NCBI GenBank assembly: GCA_964406005.1
Contig: CAYOPZ010000005.1
Coordinates: 48,169 to 112,168 of the forward strand
DNA: 64,000 nt
Direction: 5' to 3'
Source: CAYOPZ01 sp964406005
GTDB taxonomy: Bacteria > Bacteroidota > Bacteroidia > Bacteroidales > SM23-62
Below are positions 45,201-53,153 of this stretch, piece by piece. The notes beneath the pieces are model-generated. The model ran no database searches, was not told where the DNA came from, and saw only the letters and a list, made by a program, of their open reading frames with translations. The position numbers and the translations under genes were made by a program. How positions within the stretch are numbered: the first letter of the stretch is position 1; each line of letters opens with the position of its first letter.

Positions 45201-45914
45201 GGTCGACAGTTCCGTGAGTTCAGTTTCCATGGTAACGTCGATCCGGGTCTGGCTGCCGACCCGTATTTCCTGGTTGACCATACTTACGAAGGAAAATACG
45301 AGAATTGCATCGGGTCCTTCCACCGGAATGCTGTAGTTGCCATCCGTATCTGTCATGGCACCGCTTGTCGTACCCTTAACCACCACATAAACCCCGGGAA
45401 GCGGAACTCCGCTTTCATCGGTTACCGTACCGGTAATGGTTATGGGTTGTAAAACCCTGACGGTTACAGAAGGAATCCGTGAAAGTTTCTCAGTCATCTC
45501 GACCCTCTGTTTTTGCTGATTGGCGACAGCTTCCCGGGCCGGGTATTTGACCGGTGACAGAACAATCTGACGGTTAAGGGTAACATATTCCACGTCCGAA
45601 CTGTTAAAAAGGGCAGCAAGTATTTCATTGATCGGTGAATTGTCAGCGTTTATGTCCACTTTGCGTTCCACGTCAATCAATTTGCTGCTGTAAAGAAACC
45701 AGAACTCGCTTTTGTTCTCTATCTCATTCAGAACCTGTTTTACAGTGGCATTCTCCAGATCTAGAGAAACTCTGGCCGATTGTGAATAACCGTCGTTCGC
45801 CAACGCACAGTTTATTGTAATCAGCATAATAAAAAGTGAGTGTCTCATGGCTTTAAATGTTTTGGAAGACCATATTTCACAAAATGATCTTAACCATAGT
45901 GGTTTTTTTTTCAT
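42276..45914 (-). CDS. susC: SusC/RagA-family TonB-dependent transporter with an STN signalling domain
   Basis: A 1212-residue outer membrane transporter. After a signal segment there is a secretin/TonB short N-terminal (STN) domain (about 45-115, with VSLDLENATVKQVLNEIENK). A carboxypeptidase-regulatory-like domain (about 155-235) and a plug (about 245-355, with YIIDGVPGSIDRINSNDIES and GARAANGVVIITT) come next, then a large barrel. STN domains mark transporters that signal through a FecR anti-sigma factor; the ECF sigma and FecR genes are directly upstream. It imports oligosaccharides with SusD and should report ligand binding to FecR. A hairpin in the 194-base leader may indicate an antisense RNA. 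Confidence 0.95.
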   Translation of the reverse strand: MKKKPLWLRSFCEIWSSKTFKAMRHSLFIMLITINCALANDGYSQSARVSLDLENATVKQVLNEIENKSEFWFLYSSKLIDVERKVDINADNSPINEILAALFNSSDVEYVTLNRQIVLSPVKYPAREAVANQQKQRVEMTEKLSRIPSVTVRVLQPITITGTVTDESGVPLPGVYVVVKGTTSGAMTDTDGNYSIPVEGPDAILVFSFVSMVNQEIRVGSQTRIDVTMETELTELSTVVVTGYSSEAKKDIIGSVAVVNTEEMLTTASGGLETQLQGRVAGVSVSTDGTPGGSAKVRVRGFGSFSGSDPLYIIDGVPGSIDRINSNDIESVQFLKDAASASVYGARAANGVVIITTRQGKAGETKVNFDAYYGSNYYSPNDFPDLLNAQEYGEMYWKAMAGAGRSPGDADWKHDQYGTGASPVIPEYILVNDYGNRIGGAALEALRTSDPALFDQYTNPDNYDFATHQIVKSSDTDWFDEVFNPAPIQNYNLSVSGGSDRGTFMVGLNYFDQESTADKYSYFTRYSVRANSMFNIRQKIRVGENLQVSYRENRSVSATSAAWTFHPLIPVYDIMGNPASSAAPNLVAVGDTGRNPVTEPWRNRFDGTSTWGIFGNVFLEADLFRGLTAKTSFGTDYFTSAAKNLSQITHEHYENATSNSLAWNWRNGNTWTWTNTLNYAQTFGNHTFKVLLGTEAVSSLSQNVGATRADFTIQDDPDFLIINAGIGTQTNSGSFSRNTLYSLFGRLDYSYADRYIINGTVRRDESSKFGINERTGYFPAAAIGWRISSESFMQNFNWLTDLKLRASWGIIGNQTGLANENQFSTFTSNLAQSYPIQGLNNSIATSYTLSRLGNPDARWEKSVTTNVGFDATLLTGRIAVNFDYYVKEIQDLLVQNQAPTTGPGATQPSVNVGNMENRGIDVNITNRGTIAGDLRYEASVNFTKYKNEVTKVLDNPEATLSGGGTRLGNVTLTKAGNPISMFYGYQIVGFFNSQAEVDAYAADSITNTWLPAAVGRWKIEDVSGPDGVPDKVINDFDRTYIGSPHPDFQVGINLGLNYKNFDFSAFLFWNQGGEIFNYSRFNTDFNTYQYERSARMLYDSWTPDHTDALLPKLDINDSYSNKYATSYFVEDATYLRLKTLQLGYTIPQSVLNRISIQRLRIYVQAQNLLTFTKFSGLDPDTGLSGGNDLGMGVVNNFTPTPKQVIFGVSLGI

Positions 45915-45996
45915 ATTTTTAGCTTGATTAAAGGATTAAACATACTTTACCGTTCTGATACAAATCGTGTAAACTTGTGTTTTGGTTCTTGATCAC

Positions 45997-46022
45997 CGGG
46001 AAAGTGTTGGCGCACTTTCCCG
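45997..46022 (+). terminator. Hairpin with T-run on the plus strand, in the susC leader
   Basis: CGGGAAAGTG pairs with CACTTTCCCG across a 6-base loop (10 bp). A TTTTT run follows on the plus strand (46023-46027), but none on the minus strand. No plus-strand gene ends here, so it could end an RNA antisense to the susC leader. It could equally be only an mRNA hairpin. Confidence 0.5.
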
Positions 46023-46108
46023 TTTTTCAGTATTCTAAGGATTCTTCATAGGCAATCGGTTAAGGTTGATATTCGGGTTAAGTGTCTATAATCATTCATC
46101 ATTCTTAC

Positions 46109-47206
46109 TTATTTCTTAAGCCGTAAAACCACCCTGCTTTTTGTGAAGGTGTCGTCTCTCTGCCTGACCCCCGGAAATATCGTGTATTCCAGCGGTACTG
46201 CAATGGACAGAAGATTCAGGACCTGCGGCAGGGTTTCGTCCGTGAAAGTTCCGGTAAACGGATAATTTATTAATTGAGGATCGAGTATCTCGATATCCAC
46301 ATTATACCATTTTTCAAGCTTGTCTACGATGATATCCATCGGATCATCCCTGAGGATCAGCCTTCCCTGTTTCCAGGCTATATAGGTATTCGTCTCGCCG
46401 CTCGACCGTATCACCTTCCTGGTTGTGTGGTCAATGACCACATGGTCGCCCGGTATCATTTCGGTAATCCTTTCTTTTTTCCCGTCCTTTTTATAGCCGT
46501 ACAGGTCCACTTTTCCGTCCACCAGTGTCACCTCAATGCTGGGATCGTCCTCATAAGCCATGACATTGAAACTTGTTCCGACCGCATAAACATTGACGCC
46601 GTGGGTATTCACAACAAAAGGGTGTTCCGGGTCTTCCTTTACATCGAAATAAGCTTCACCTGTCAGATACACTTCTCTTGTGTTCCTCCCGGGTTGCAGT
46701 GAATACCTGATTTCCGAACCATGATTTAACCAGGTATGTGACCCGTCAGGCAGGTCGAAGCCGACCCTGGTGCCCAGGGGTGCATATATTATTTCGGTAT
46801 TCGTAAGCTTATTCCCGGTTAAATAGGGTACATTCCGCAGAAAATAGCACAGGCTGACGATCAACAACGGGAAAAACATAATTGCTGCTACCCTGTTAAA
46901 GACCTTCAAGGAGGCGGACCGGATTCTCCATGTTCGTGCCGAATGTCCGCCAGACACCGGGTGGTCCCCGGACAGGTTTATCCTGTGATGGAGCCTGTCA
47001 AGCATCTTTTCCATATATGCATCGTTCCCGGTATCACTGGTATCATCGGAATGATGATACCAGTAATCCTGAAATGCGTTTTTAAGCGATCGATCCGACC
47101 CGGGATCATCGATCCACCTGACCAGGTGTGCAATGTCTTCCTGTGAATACTTGTTCTCAATGAATCGCCTGATAACTTCTTTTTTGTTTATCGATTCTTC
47201 TTTCAT
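46109..47206 (-). CDS. FecR-family anti-sigma factor
   Basis: A 365-residue inner membrane regulator. The N-terminal cytoplasmic part (about 1-100) should hold the sigma factor. One membrane helix (about 103-123) follows, then the periplasmic FecR domain (about 140-235, with THTWLNHGSEIRYSL and GEAYFDVKEDPEHPFVV). A C-terminal DUF4974-type domain (about 295-365) should contact the STN domain of SusC. It sits between the sigma factor gene and susC. A very strong hairpin lies 17 bases upstream of the start codon. Confidence 0.94.
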   Translation of the reverse strand: MKEESINKKEVIRRFIENKYSQEDIAHLVRWIDDPGSDRSLKNAFQDYWYHHSDDTSDTGNDAYMEKMLDRLHHRINLSGDHPVSGGHSARTWRIRSASLKVFNRVAAIMFFPLLIVSLCYFLRNVPYLTGNKLTNTEIIYAPLGTRVGFDLPDGSHTWLNHGSEIRYSLQPGRNTREVYLTGEAYFDVKEDPEHPFVVNTHGVNVYAVGTSFNVMAYEDDPSIEVTLVDGKVDLYGYKKDGKKERITEMIPGDHVVIDHTTRKVIRSSGETNTYIAWKQGRLILRDDPMDIIVDKLEKWYNVDIEILDPQLINYPFTGTFTDETLPQVLNLLSIAVPLEYTIFPGVRQRDDTFTKSRVVLRLKK

Positions 47207-47223
47207 GCCATTATTGAAAAGAC

Positions 47224-47263
47224 GGCAGGGAGGCTGTCCCCGGTGCGGGGACAGCCTCTTGCC
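47224..47263. other. Very strong hairpin between the sigma factor and fecR
   Basis: A 12-bp perfect stem (AGGCTGTCCCCG/CGGGGACAGCCT) with a 3-base loop is extended by six more pairs across a one-base bulge. It ends 17 bases before the fecR start codon on the minus strand. The following bases (GTCTTTTC) make a poor U-tract. It may be a partial terminator or a translation control element that sets the sigma to anti-sigma ratio. Confidence 0.6.
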
Positions 47264-47445
47264 TTAACCACTAACACAATGAGACTTGATCATTTCACAT
47301 AAAATCCCTGAATTGGTTCAAATGCAAGTGCATATTACTTACCGGGATTTCATATAATACGCAAAACCGGTCCCATTCCCCTATACGCTGCACAAAAATC
47401 TCTGACAATTGCTGAGCTGCGCACTGCTGATCATACACCCGCATA

Positions 47446-48012
47446 TCAAATCTCAATGAGAACGTCCGGTCCTATTTTTTTCCTGAGAAACTTCAGTGCA
47501 CCGGCCATATGGTTTTCGACGGTTTTGACGGAAATCTGAAGTTCGCCGGCTATTCCCGCGTAGGTAAGCCCGTCGAAACGGTGCATTTTATATATCATTC
47601 TTTGCCGGGGAGGAAGGAGTTCAACAGCTTTCCTGTACAATTCATCCAGGTTGTTGAAATCAACCCTGTTGCCTGTTTCAGATTCAAAACCGCTTGCATT
47701 CTTCCTGAGAAAATTCACATACTCCCTTTGTTTTACACGTTCCCGGAACCTGTCAATGGTAAGGTTGTAGCCGATCGTAAATAAAAAAGCCTTGAAGGAA
47801 CGGGATACATTTATCTTTTCACGGTTTTCCCATACCCTGAGAAATACTTCCTGAACGATTCCCTCTGCATCTGCCCGGTTCTTTAAAAATGAAAAAGCGA
47901 AATGGTACAGCTTTCCTGAATAAAGCCGGTAGGCTTCATCGAATGCCCGGGTTTCGCTGTTCTTCAGCCCAAGCATTATCCGTTTTTCCATGTCGTTTTC
48001 CGTTGCTGGCAT
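47446..48012 (-). CDS. ECF-family RNA polymerase sigma factor
   Basis: A 188-residue sigma-70 factor of the extracytoplasmic type. Region 2 (about 25-95) has YHFAFSFLKNRADAEGIVQE and VFLRVWENREKI. Region 4 (about 130-182) has LPPRQRMIYKMHRFDGLTYA and the helix-turn-helix SVKTVENHMAGALKFL. It drives transcription of the SusC/D locus when the FecR protein releases it. A second possible start is seven codons downstream. The gap to fecR is 239 bases and holds the hairpin at 47224-47263. Confidence 0.94.
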   Translation of the reverse strand: MPATENDMEKRIMLGLKNSETRAFDEAYRLYSGKLYHFAFSFLKNRADAEGIVQEVFLRVWENREKINVSRSFKAFLFTIGYNLTIDRFRERVKQREYVNFLRKNASGFESETGNRVDFNNLDELYRKAVELLPPRQRMIYKMHRFDGLTYAGIAGELQISVKTVENHMAGALKFLRKKIGPDVLIEI

Positions 48013-48291
48013 GGACTGGAACCTGATGACGCATTATGCAATGAGCCCTATCCGGGATCCACCGGCACCGGGTTCGCCGGATGGGCACTCGCAGGCCCAC
48101 AGGTTTTTCTAAGAGAAATTATTGTATTAAAAATTAATATACGAAATACAAGCACGATACCCCTATTTTCCAGTGTAAAGAATTAATTTCGAAGGCAACA
48201 CTCAACAGTAATGTCCGATTTGGAACAAGTTCTGAAATTTTTTCCATATATTCAATAGGAAATGAATTTCGATCTTTAGGGAAAGGCCGGT

Positions 48292-49800
48292 ATGGACTGG
48301 TTGAAACTACAGAACGGTTCGGACATCAGGGGGGTGGCCCTTCGCGGGATCCCCGGTGAAGAGGTAAACCTGTCTCCGCAGGTGGCCGGGAGCCTCGGCC
48401 GCTCATTCGCAGAATGGCTGAAATCAAAAGGAAATGCAAACAGGCGGGTTGCCGTCGGAATGGATTCCAGGATCACGGGGCCGTCTCTGAAAAAGGCCGT
48501 TACCGGGGGGCTTACCGACCGGGGAATGCAGGTTTTCGACTGCGGCATGACTTCCACTCCCGCCATGTTCATGACCACGGTCATGGAAGAGCCGGATGCG
48601 GATGCCGCGGTTATGCTTACGGCAAGCCACCTGCCGTTCAACCGCAACGGAATGAAATTCTTTACACGCAGGGGGGGTGTCGATAAAAAGGACATTACCG
48701 AAATCCTGGAAATGGCATCCGGGGATTCTTTTACCCCGTCACCCGTGAAGGGAAGGATCACGCAGATTGATTTCACTTCCGGGTATGCCGGTTTCCTGGC
48801 CGATGTCATCAGAAAGGGTACGGGATCCCGGGGAGAAAAAACCGCCCCGCTGCAGGGATTGAAGATCATCGTGGATGCGGGGAACGGGGCCGGGGGATTC
48901 TTTGCAGGGAAAGTCCTTCTCCCCCTGGGCGCGGACATCACGGGCAGCCAGTACCTCGAGCCCGACGGGCGCTTCCCGAACCATTCCCCCAACCCGGAAG
49001 ACCCGGAGGCCATGGCCTGCTTATGTGAAGCGGTGAGGCGTGAAAAAGCGGACCTGGGCATCATCTTTGACACGGATGTAGACAGGGCCGCCGTCGTGGA
49101 CCGGAACGGGAATCCCGTGAACAGGAATGAACTGATCGCCCTGATCTCGGTGATCGTTCTCGAAGAACACCCGGGAACCACCATAGTCACGGATTCCATT
49201 ACATCCGACGGGCTGACCCGGTTTATCGAGGATGGTCTGGGCGGGATACACCACCGCTTCAGGCGGGGCTACCGGAACGTCATCAATGAGGCCGAACGCC
49301 TCAACCGGGAAGGAAAACAGTCCTGGCTGGCCATCGAGACCTCGGGACATGCAGCGCTTCGGGAAAACCACTTCCTGGACGACGGCGCTTACCTGGTGGC
49401 CAGGCTCCTTGTGAAAATGGCTGAACTCGGGGAAAGGAAGGAAGAGCTGACCGGACTGATCAAAAACCTGGAAAGGCCCGTCGAAAGCGGTGAATTCCGC
49501 TTCTCCATTAAAGGCGGGGACTTTACCGGTTACGCCGGCCACGTCATGAACCGGCTTGCAGGGATGATCCCCGGCCGGCCGGGCTGGAAGACTGTCGAAC
49601 CCAATTATGAAGGGATCAGGGTGCGGTGTGCCGCTCCCGGAGAAAAAGGCTGGTTCCTGATCAGGATGTCGCTCCACGACCCGGTGATGCCCCTGAACAT
49701 CGAATCCGACGTCAGGGGAGGCGTATCTGCCATTGCATCAAAGATCCATGACATGCTGAGCGGTTTCGACCGCCTCGACATTTCTTCCCTGAAATCCTAA
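48292..49800 (+). CDS. Phosphohexomutase (phosphomannomutase/phosphoglucomutase family)
   Basis: A 502-residue alpha-D-phosphohexomutase. The phospho-Ser loop is TASHLPFNRNGMKFFT (Ser112). The metal loop is FDTDVDRAAVVD (about 262-273) and the sugar-binding loop is ETSGHAALREN (about 353). The C-terminal phosphate loop RMSLHDPVMPLNIES differs from the standard pattern with Thr-Glu-Pro. It interconverts hexose 1- and 6-phosphates. Its stop overlaps the stop of the convergent dehydrogenase by four bases. The gene has no clear operon partner. Confidence 0.88.
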   Translation: MDWLKLQNGSDIRGVALRGIPGEEVNLSPQVAGSLGRSFAEWLKSKGNANRRVAVGMDSRITGPSLKKAVTGGLTDRGMQVFDCGMTSTPAMFMTTVMEEPDADAAVMLTASHLPFNRNGMKFFTRRGGVDKKDITEILEMASGDSFTPSPVKGRITQIDFTSGYAGFLADVIRKGTGSRGEKTAPLQGLKIIVDAGNGAGGFFAGKVLLPLGADITGSQYLEPDGRFPNHSPNPEDPEAMACLCEAVRREKADLGIIFDTDVDRAAVVDRNGNPVNRNELIALISVIVLEEHPGTTIVTDSITSDGLTRFIEDGLGGIHHRFRRGYRNVINEAERLNREGKQSWLAIETSGHAALRENHFLDDGAYLVARLLVKMAELGERKEELTGLIKNLERPVESGEFRFSIKGGDFTGYAGHVMNRLAGMIPGRPGWKTVEPNYEGIRVRCAAPGEKGWFLIRMSLHDPVMPLNIESDVRGGVSAIASKIHDMLSGFDRLDISSLKS

Positions 49801-50720
49801 AACTCCACACCCTGCTTTTTAAGGCCCTCCATAAGATTGTCCATGGCCTCCTTCTCGATGTCAAAACGGTAGGTTCCGGCATGTGAGCCGATGTGCGGTG
49901 TCAGGATGGTGTTCTCCCTGAATCTGATAAGCGGTCCCCTGTAGGGTTCTTCTTCGAATACATCCAGCGCCGCGCCTCCCAGTTTTCCGGTCTCCAGCGC
50001 ATCCTCCAGGGCATCCTCGTCGACCAGCCCGGGCCTGGAGGTATTCACCAGGATGGCCCCGTCTTTCATTCCTGAGATTTCCGCAGCGCCGATAATATGA
50101 TAGTTTTCCTTCCGCAGGGGCATATGCAGTGTGATGATGTCCGAGTTCCCCAGCAGGAAATCGAGGCTGACCATTTCACAGCATGCATGCTTCTTAACGG
50201 CCGGATCATAACCGATCAGGTTGCACTCGAACGCTGAAAGCAGGCAGCTCACACGGGTGCCCAGCAGACCGCATCCGATTATGCCTACCGTCTTCCCCCG
50301 CAGCAGCCCCGTGACCCTTCTTTCCCATCTGCCGCTCCTGACCAGGTCGTCGAGCTGCCGAAGCTGCCTGACAAGCGACAGGATCACGGCAAGGGCAAGT
50401 TCGGCAGCGGGAATGTCCGGCGCCAGGTGTGTCCGTGTTACCAGAATATCCTTTTTCCTGGCCGCTTTCACATCTATGGTCTCAAGGTCCACGCCGCAGC
50501 GCGAAATCACCCTGAGGCTCCATGCCTCTTCGAGCACCTCCTCTGTAATGGGTTCCAGCCCGGCGATAATCCCTACCGGGTCATGCTTCCTGATCAACGC
50601 TTTCAATTCCTCCCCGGTCAGCCTCCTGTGATGGGGGTTCTTGATAAGGACAACGGACGACGGGTATTCATCGTGATTATAGCTGGAGGTGTTGCAGAGT
50701 ATACGGATCTGTTTCTTCAT
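49797..50720 (-). CDS. D-isomer-specific 2-hydroxyacid dehydrogenase, phosphoglycerate dehydrogenase-like
   Basis: A 307-residue NAD-dependent enzyme. The nucleotide-binding motif is VGIIGCGLLGTRV (about 145-157). The catalytic Arg lies in NTSRPG, Glu in DVFEEEP and His in LTPHIGSH. It lacks the C-terminal ACT domain of long SerA proteins, so it is a short phosphoglycerate dehydrogenase-like or other 2-hydroxyacid dehydrogenase. The exact substrate is uncertain. It converges on the mutase gene with a four-base stop overlap. Confidence 0.88.
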   Translation of the reverse strand: MKKQIRILCNTSSYNHDEYPSSVVLIKNPHHRRLTGEELKALIRKHDPVGIIAGLEPITEEVLEEAWSLRVISRCGVDLETIDVKAARKKDILVTRTHLAPDIPAAELALAVILSLVRQLRQLDDLVRSGRWERRVTGLLRGKTVGIIGCGLLGTRVSCLLSAFECNLIGYDPAVKKHACCEMVSLDFLLGNSDIITLHMPLRKENYHIIGAAEISGMKDGAILVNTSRPGLVDEDALEDALETGKLGGAALDVFEEEPYRGPLIRFRENTILTPHIGSHAGTYRFDIEKEAMDNLMEGLKKQGVEF

Positions 50721-50838
50721 ACCTGAGCGGTTTTAACCATAACAAATAAAAATATTAAATCCGGAGCTTAAATTAAAGCATATTTTTAATTTCCTGCCGG
50801 GATGTGTACTTTCATCCCGTCTTTTTTCATATGCCACA

Positions 50839-51828
50839 ATGACCGGGGATATCATACGGAACATAAATGAATTTGCCGAAAACCGCGTCCCTTTCCTGCT
50901 TCTCGTCGATTTCGAAATGCGGAATCCCCTGCTGTTCCCCATGGCCGGACTGCCCGGGGATATACGGTTCGAAACGCCCGCCCTGTCCGGCCGGAAAGAT
51001 TCTGCCGGATCCCTCCCGGGCAAAAATGCCCGCGCACCGCAAACTTTCGTATTCCGGGCAGACCCGGTGGAATATGCCGATTACTGCAGGGCATACAGCC
51101 TGGTAAGGGACAACGCCCTGGTCGGGAACACCTATCTGGCGAACCTGACGTTCCCTGCAGAAATCCGGACGGACCTCGACCTGGAAAGCATATATCGCTT
51201 CAGCCGGGCAAAGTACAAATTGCTTTTCCGCGACGGGTTCGTTGTGTTCTCTCCCGAAACATTCGTGCGGATCCGGGGAGGGAAGATCTTTTCCCATCCG
51301 ATGAAAGGCACCATTGACGCAGACCTTCCCGGTGCCCGGCAAATCATACTGGCCGATGAAAAAGAAAGGGCCGAGCATGCCACCATAGTGGACCTGATCC
51401 GTAATGACCTGAGCATCCATGCCCGCAATGTCAGGGTCACCAGGTTCAGGTATACAGATACGATCGAAACAAGCCATAAAACCCTTCTTCAGGTGAGTTC
51501 CGAGATCTCCGGCGATCTGCCGGAAGGCTATGAATCCGCCCTGGGTGAGATCCTGTTTTCCATGCTTCCCCCCGGCTCCGTCAGCGGAGCGCCCAAGCGG
51601 GAAACCCTGAGGATCATCCGGGAAGCGGAAAAGGGGCCGAGAGGATATTACACCGGGATCATGGGATATTATGACGGAAGGGACTTCGACTCTGCGGTCA
51701 TGATCCGCTATATTGAAAAAAAGGACGGCCGGATGATATTCAGGAGCGGAGGCGGCATCACCCACATGAGCGATCCGGAAAAGGAATACCGTGAAATGAT
51801 AGACAAGATCTATGTCCCTATTGCTTGA
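50839..51828 (+). CDS. pabB: Aminodeoxychorismate synthase component I-like (chorismate-binding)
   Basis: A 329-residue protein of the chorismate-utilising family. The core has NTYLANLTFPAEI, the catalytic Lys in HPMKGTID, VDLIRNDLS, PPGSVSGAPKRETL and GIMGYYDG. It is a short form without the N-terminal tryptophan-type domain. It makes aminodeoxychorismate for p-aminobenzoate and folate. It overlaps the aminotransferase class IV gene by 17 bases, so the two are coupled. No glutaminase (PabA) gene is in the window. Anthranilate synthase is less likely because of the partner. Confidence 0.88.
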   Translation: MTGDIIRNINEFAENRVPFLLLVDFEMRNPLLFPMAGLPGDIRFETPALSGRKDSAGSLPGKNARAPQTFVFRADPVEYADYCRAYSLVRDNALVGNTYLANLTFPAEIRTDLDLESIYRFSRAKYKLLFRDGFVVFSPETFVRIRGGKIFSHPMKGTIDADLPGARQIILADEKERAEHATIVDLIRNDLSIHARNVRVTRFRYTDTIETSHKTLLQVSSEISGDLPEGYESALGEILFSMLPPGSVSGAPKRETLRIIREAEKGPRGYYTGIMGYYDGRDFDSAVMIRYIEKKDGRMIFRSGGGITHMSDPEKEYREMIDKIYVPIA

Positions 51829-52414
51829 GACCATACGAATAGAAGACAGGGGGGTGCGAAACGCGGATTTCCACAACCGGCGGATGAACCGGGCAAGGAA
51901 AGAACTTTTCGGGATCGCATCGGACCTGGATGTCAGGAATATCATCAGTATCCCGGCGGGTATGGGCATGGGCGTTTTCAAATGCAGGATCCTCTATGAC
52001 GACAGTATCAGGGATGTCAGGATTCTCCCCCACCTGCCAAGGGTGGTGGACAGCCTGAAACTGGTATACGACGACCGGATCGATTACAGTTACAAATATG
52101 CCGACCGCAGGCGCCTTGAAGACCTGCTTTCCCGGAAAGGGGACTGCGATGACATCCTGATCGTGAAAAACGCCTGCATCTCGGACACCTCCTTCTCCAA
52201 CATCGTATTCCAGACCGGGGAGGGAACCTGGATCACCCCCGACACCCCCCTCCTGAACGGCACCATGAGGCAGTTCCTGCTGGAAGAGGGACGGATCACG
52301 GAACGGCGGACAGGCGTCGAAGACCTCGGCCGGTTCCGGCAGGCCCGCCTTGTCAACTGCATGATGGATCTCGACAGCGGGCCGGTCATCGGGATCCCGG
52401 ATATCAAAGATTGA
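51812..52414 (+). CDS. pabC: Aminotransferase class IV protein, probable aminodeoxychorismate lyase
   Basis: A 200-residue PLP enzyme of the branched-chain aminotransferase/PabC fold. Recognisable blocks are RNADFHNRRMNRARKELFG, the presumed PLP Lys in YSYKYADRR, and NACISDTSFSNIVF, then TPLLNGTMRQFLLEEG. It is shorter than E. coli PabC (about 270 residues), because the N-terminal part is reduced. It would release p-aminobenzoate from aminodeoxychorismate. Its start lies inside the pabB gene. Confidence 0.85.
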   Translation: MSLLLETIRIEDRGVRNADFHNRRMNRARKELFGIASDLDVRNIISIPAGMGMGVFKCRILYDDSIRDVRILPHLPRVVDSLKLVYDDRIDYSYKYADRRRLEDLLSRKGDCDDILIVKNACISDTSFSNIVFQTGEGTWITPDTPLLNGTMRQFLLEEGRITERRTGVEDLGRFRQARLVNCMMDLDSGPVIGIPDIKD

Positions 52415-52464
52415 TCTTTACGATTTTCCCGCATATATAATAATTATTGCAAAATTCAGAATAA

Positions 52465-52496
52465 TTTGCTTTTTTTATACGTATTTTGTATATTTG
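52465..52496 (+). promoter_or_regulatory. Consensus Bacteroidota promoter of the TetR-led cluster
   Basis: TTTG (52465-52468) and TATATTTG (52489-52496) are separated by exactly 20 bases, an exact match to TTTG-N20-TAnnTTTG. The start site would be near 52503, 25 bases before the TetR ATG. Inverted repeats overlap it (see the operator entry). Confidence 0.75.
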
Positions 52497-52529
52497 TACG
52501 TTATTCGTAAGTTAAATATTAATACGTAT
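52477..52529. promoter_or_regulatory. Candidate TetR operators with TACG/CGTA repeats
   Basis: ATACGTAT occurs at 52477-52484, inside the promoter spacer, and again at 52522-52529, at the start codon. Between them is TACG-N5-CGTA (52497-52509). Three related palindromes in 53 bases around the promoter suggest autoregulation by the TetR protein. Confidence 0.55.
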
Positions 52530-53139
52530 GTTCCTCGATTCGAAAAAAAATGCTGAAAATCAAAAGCTTGAGCAGATCATCCGCACAGGCAAAAACCTGT
52601 TCTGGAAATACGGGATCAAACGTGTGACCGTTGAGGAGATCTGCAGGGAAGCCGGAGTGAGCAAGATGACCTTCTACAAGCATTTCAGGAACAAGACAGA
52701 GCTGGTAAAAAGAATCCTGACAAGGTTCGGCGAGGAATCCATGGCAAAATACAGGAACATCATGGAGCGGGACATCCCCTATGAAGAGAAAATCAAAGGC
52801 CTTCTTGAACTGAAAAGGGATCAAACCCGCGAGATGAGCCTCGAGTTCTATGGCGATTACCTGCTTCATGCCGATCCGGAGCTTTCGGAATACCTGGTAC
52901 GGACATCAGGGGAGATATTCCGGACCTTTATGGCCGATCTGGCCATCGCCCAGAAGCGGGGCGATATCAGGCAGGATATCAAACCCGAATTCATACTGTA
53001 TTTTTTAAACCGGGTAACTGACATGGCACATGATGAAGAACTGCTGAAGCTGTACGACAGTCCCCAGGAACTCGCCGTGGAGTTGTTCGGTTTCTTTCTC
53101 TACGGGGTCATGCCCAGGAATAAGAAAAATTCCCAGTAG
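52528..53139 (+). CDS. TetR-family regulator
   Basis: A 203-residue regulator. The N-terminal helix-turn-helix (about 28-65) has GIKRVTVEEICREAGVSKMT, then FYKHFRNKTELVKRIL. The C-terminal ligand domain is not specific to a known subgroup. It leads a same-strand cluster: an outer-membrane-type protein starts 14 bases later, followed by the ABC and FtsX genes. It probably represses its own cluster through the repeats at 52477-52529. Ligand unknown. Confidence 0.92.
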   Translation: MFLDSKKNAENQKLEQIIRTGKNLFWKYGIKRVTVEEICREAGVSKMTFYKHFRNKTELVKRILTRFGEESMAKYRNIMERDIPYEEKIKGLLELKRDQTREMSLEFYGDYLLHADPELSEYLVRTSGEIFRTFMADLAIAQKRGDIRQDIKPEFILYFLNRVTDMAHDEELLKLYDSPQELAVELFGFFLYGVMPRNKKNSQ

Positions 53140-53153
53140 ACGGCAAGTTCGGA

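Noticed and set aside
49797..49800. Four-base overlap of convergent stops as a sign of frameshift or fusion
   Set aside because: Both proteins have complete, normal C-termini; tail-to-tail overlaps are common in compact genomes.
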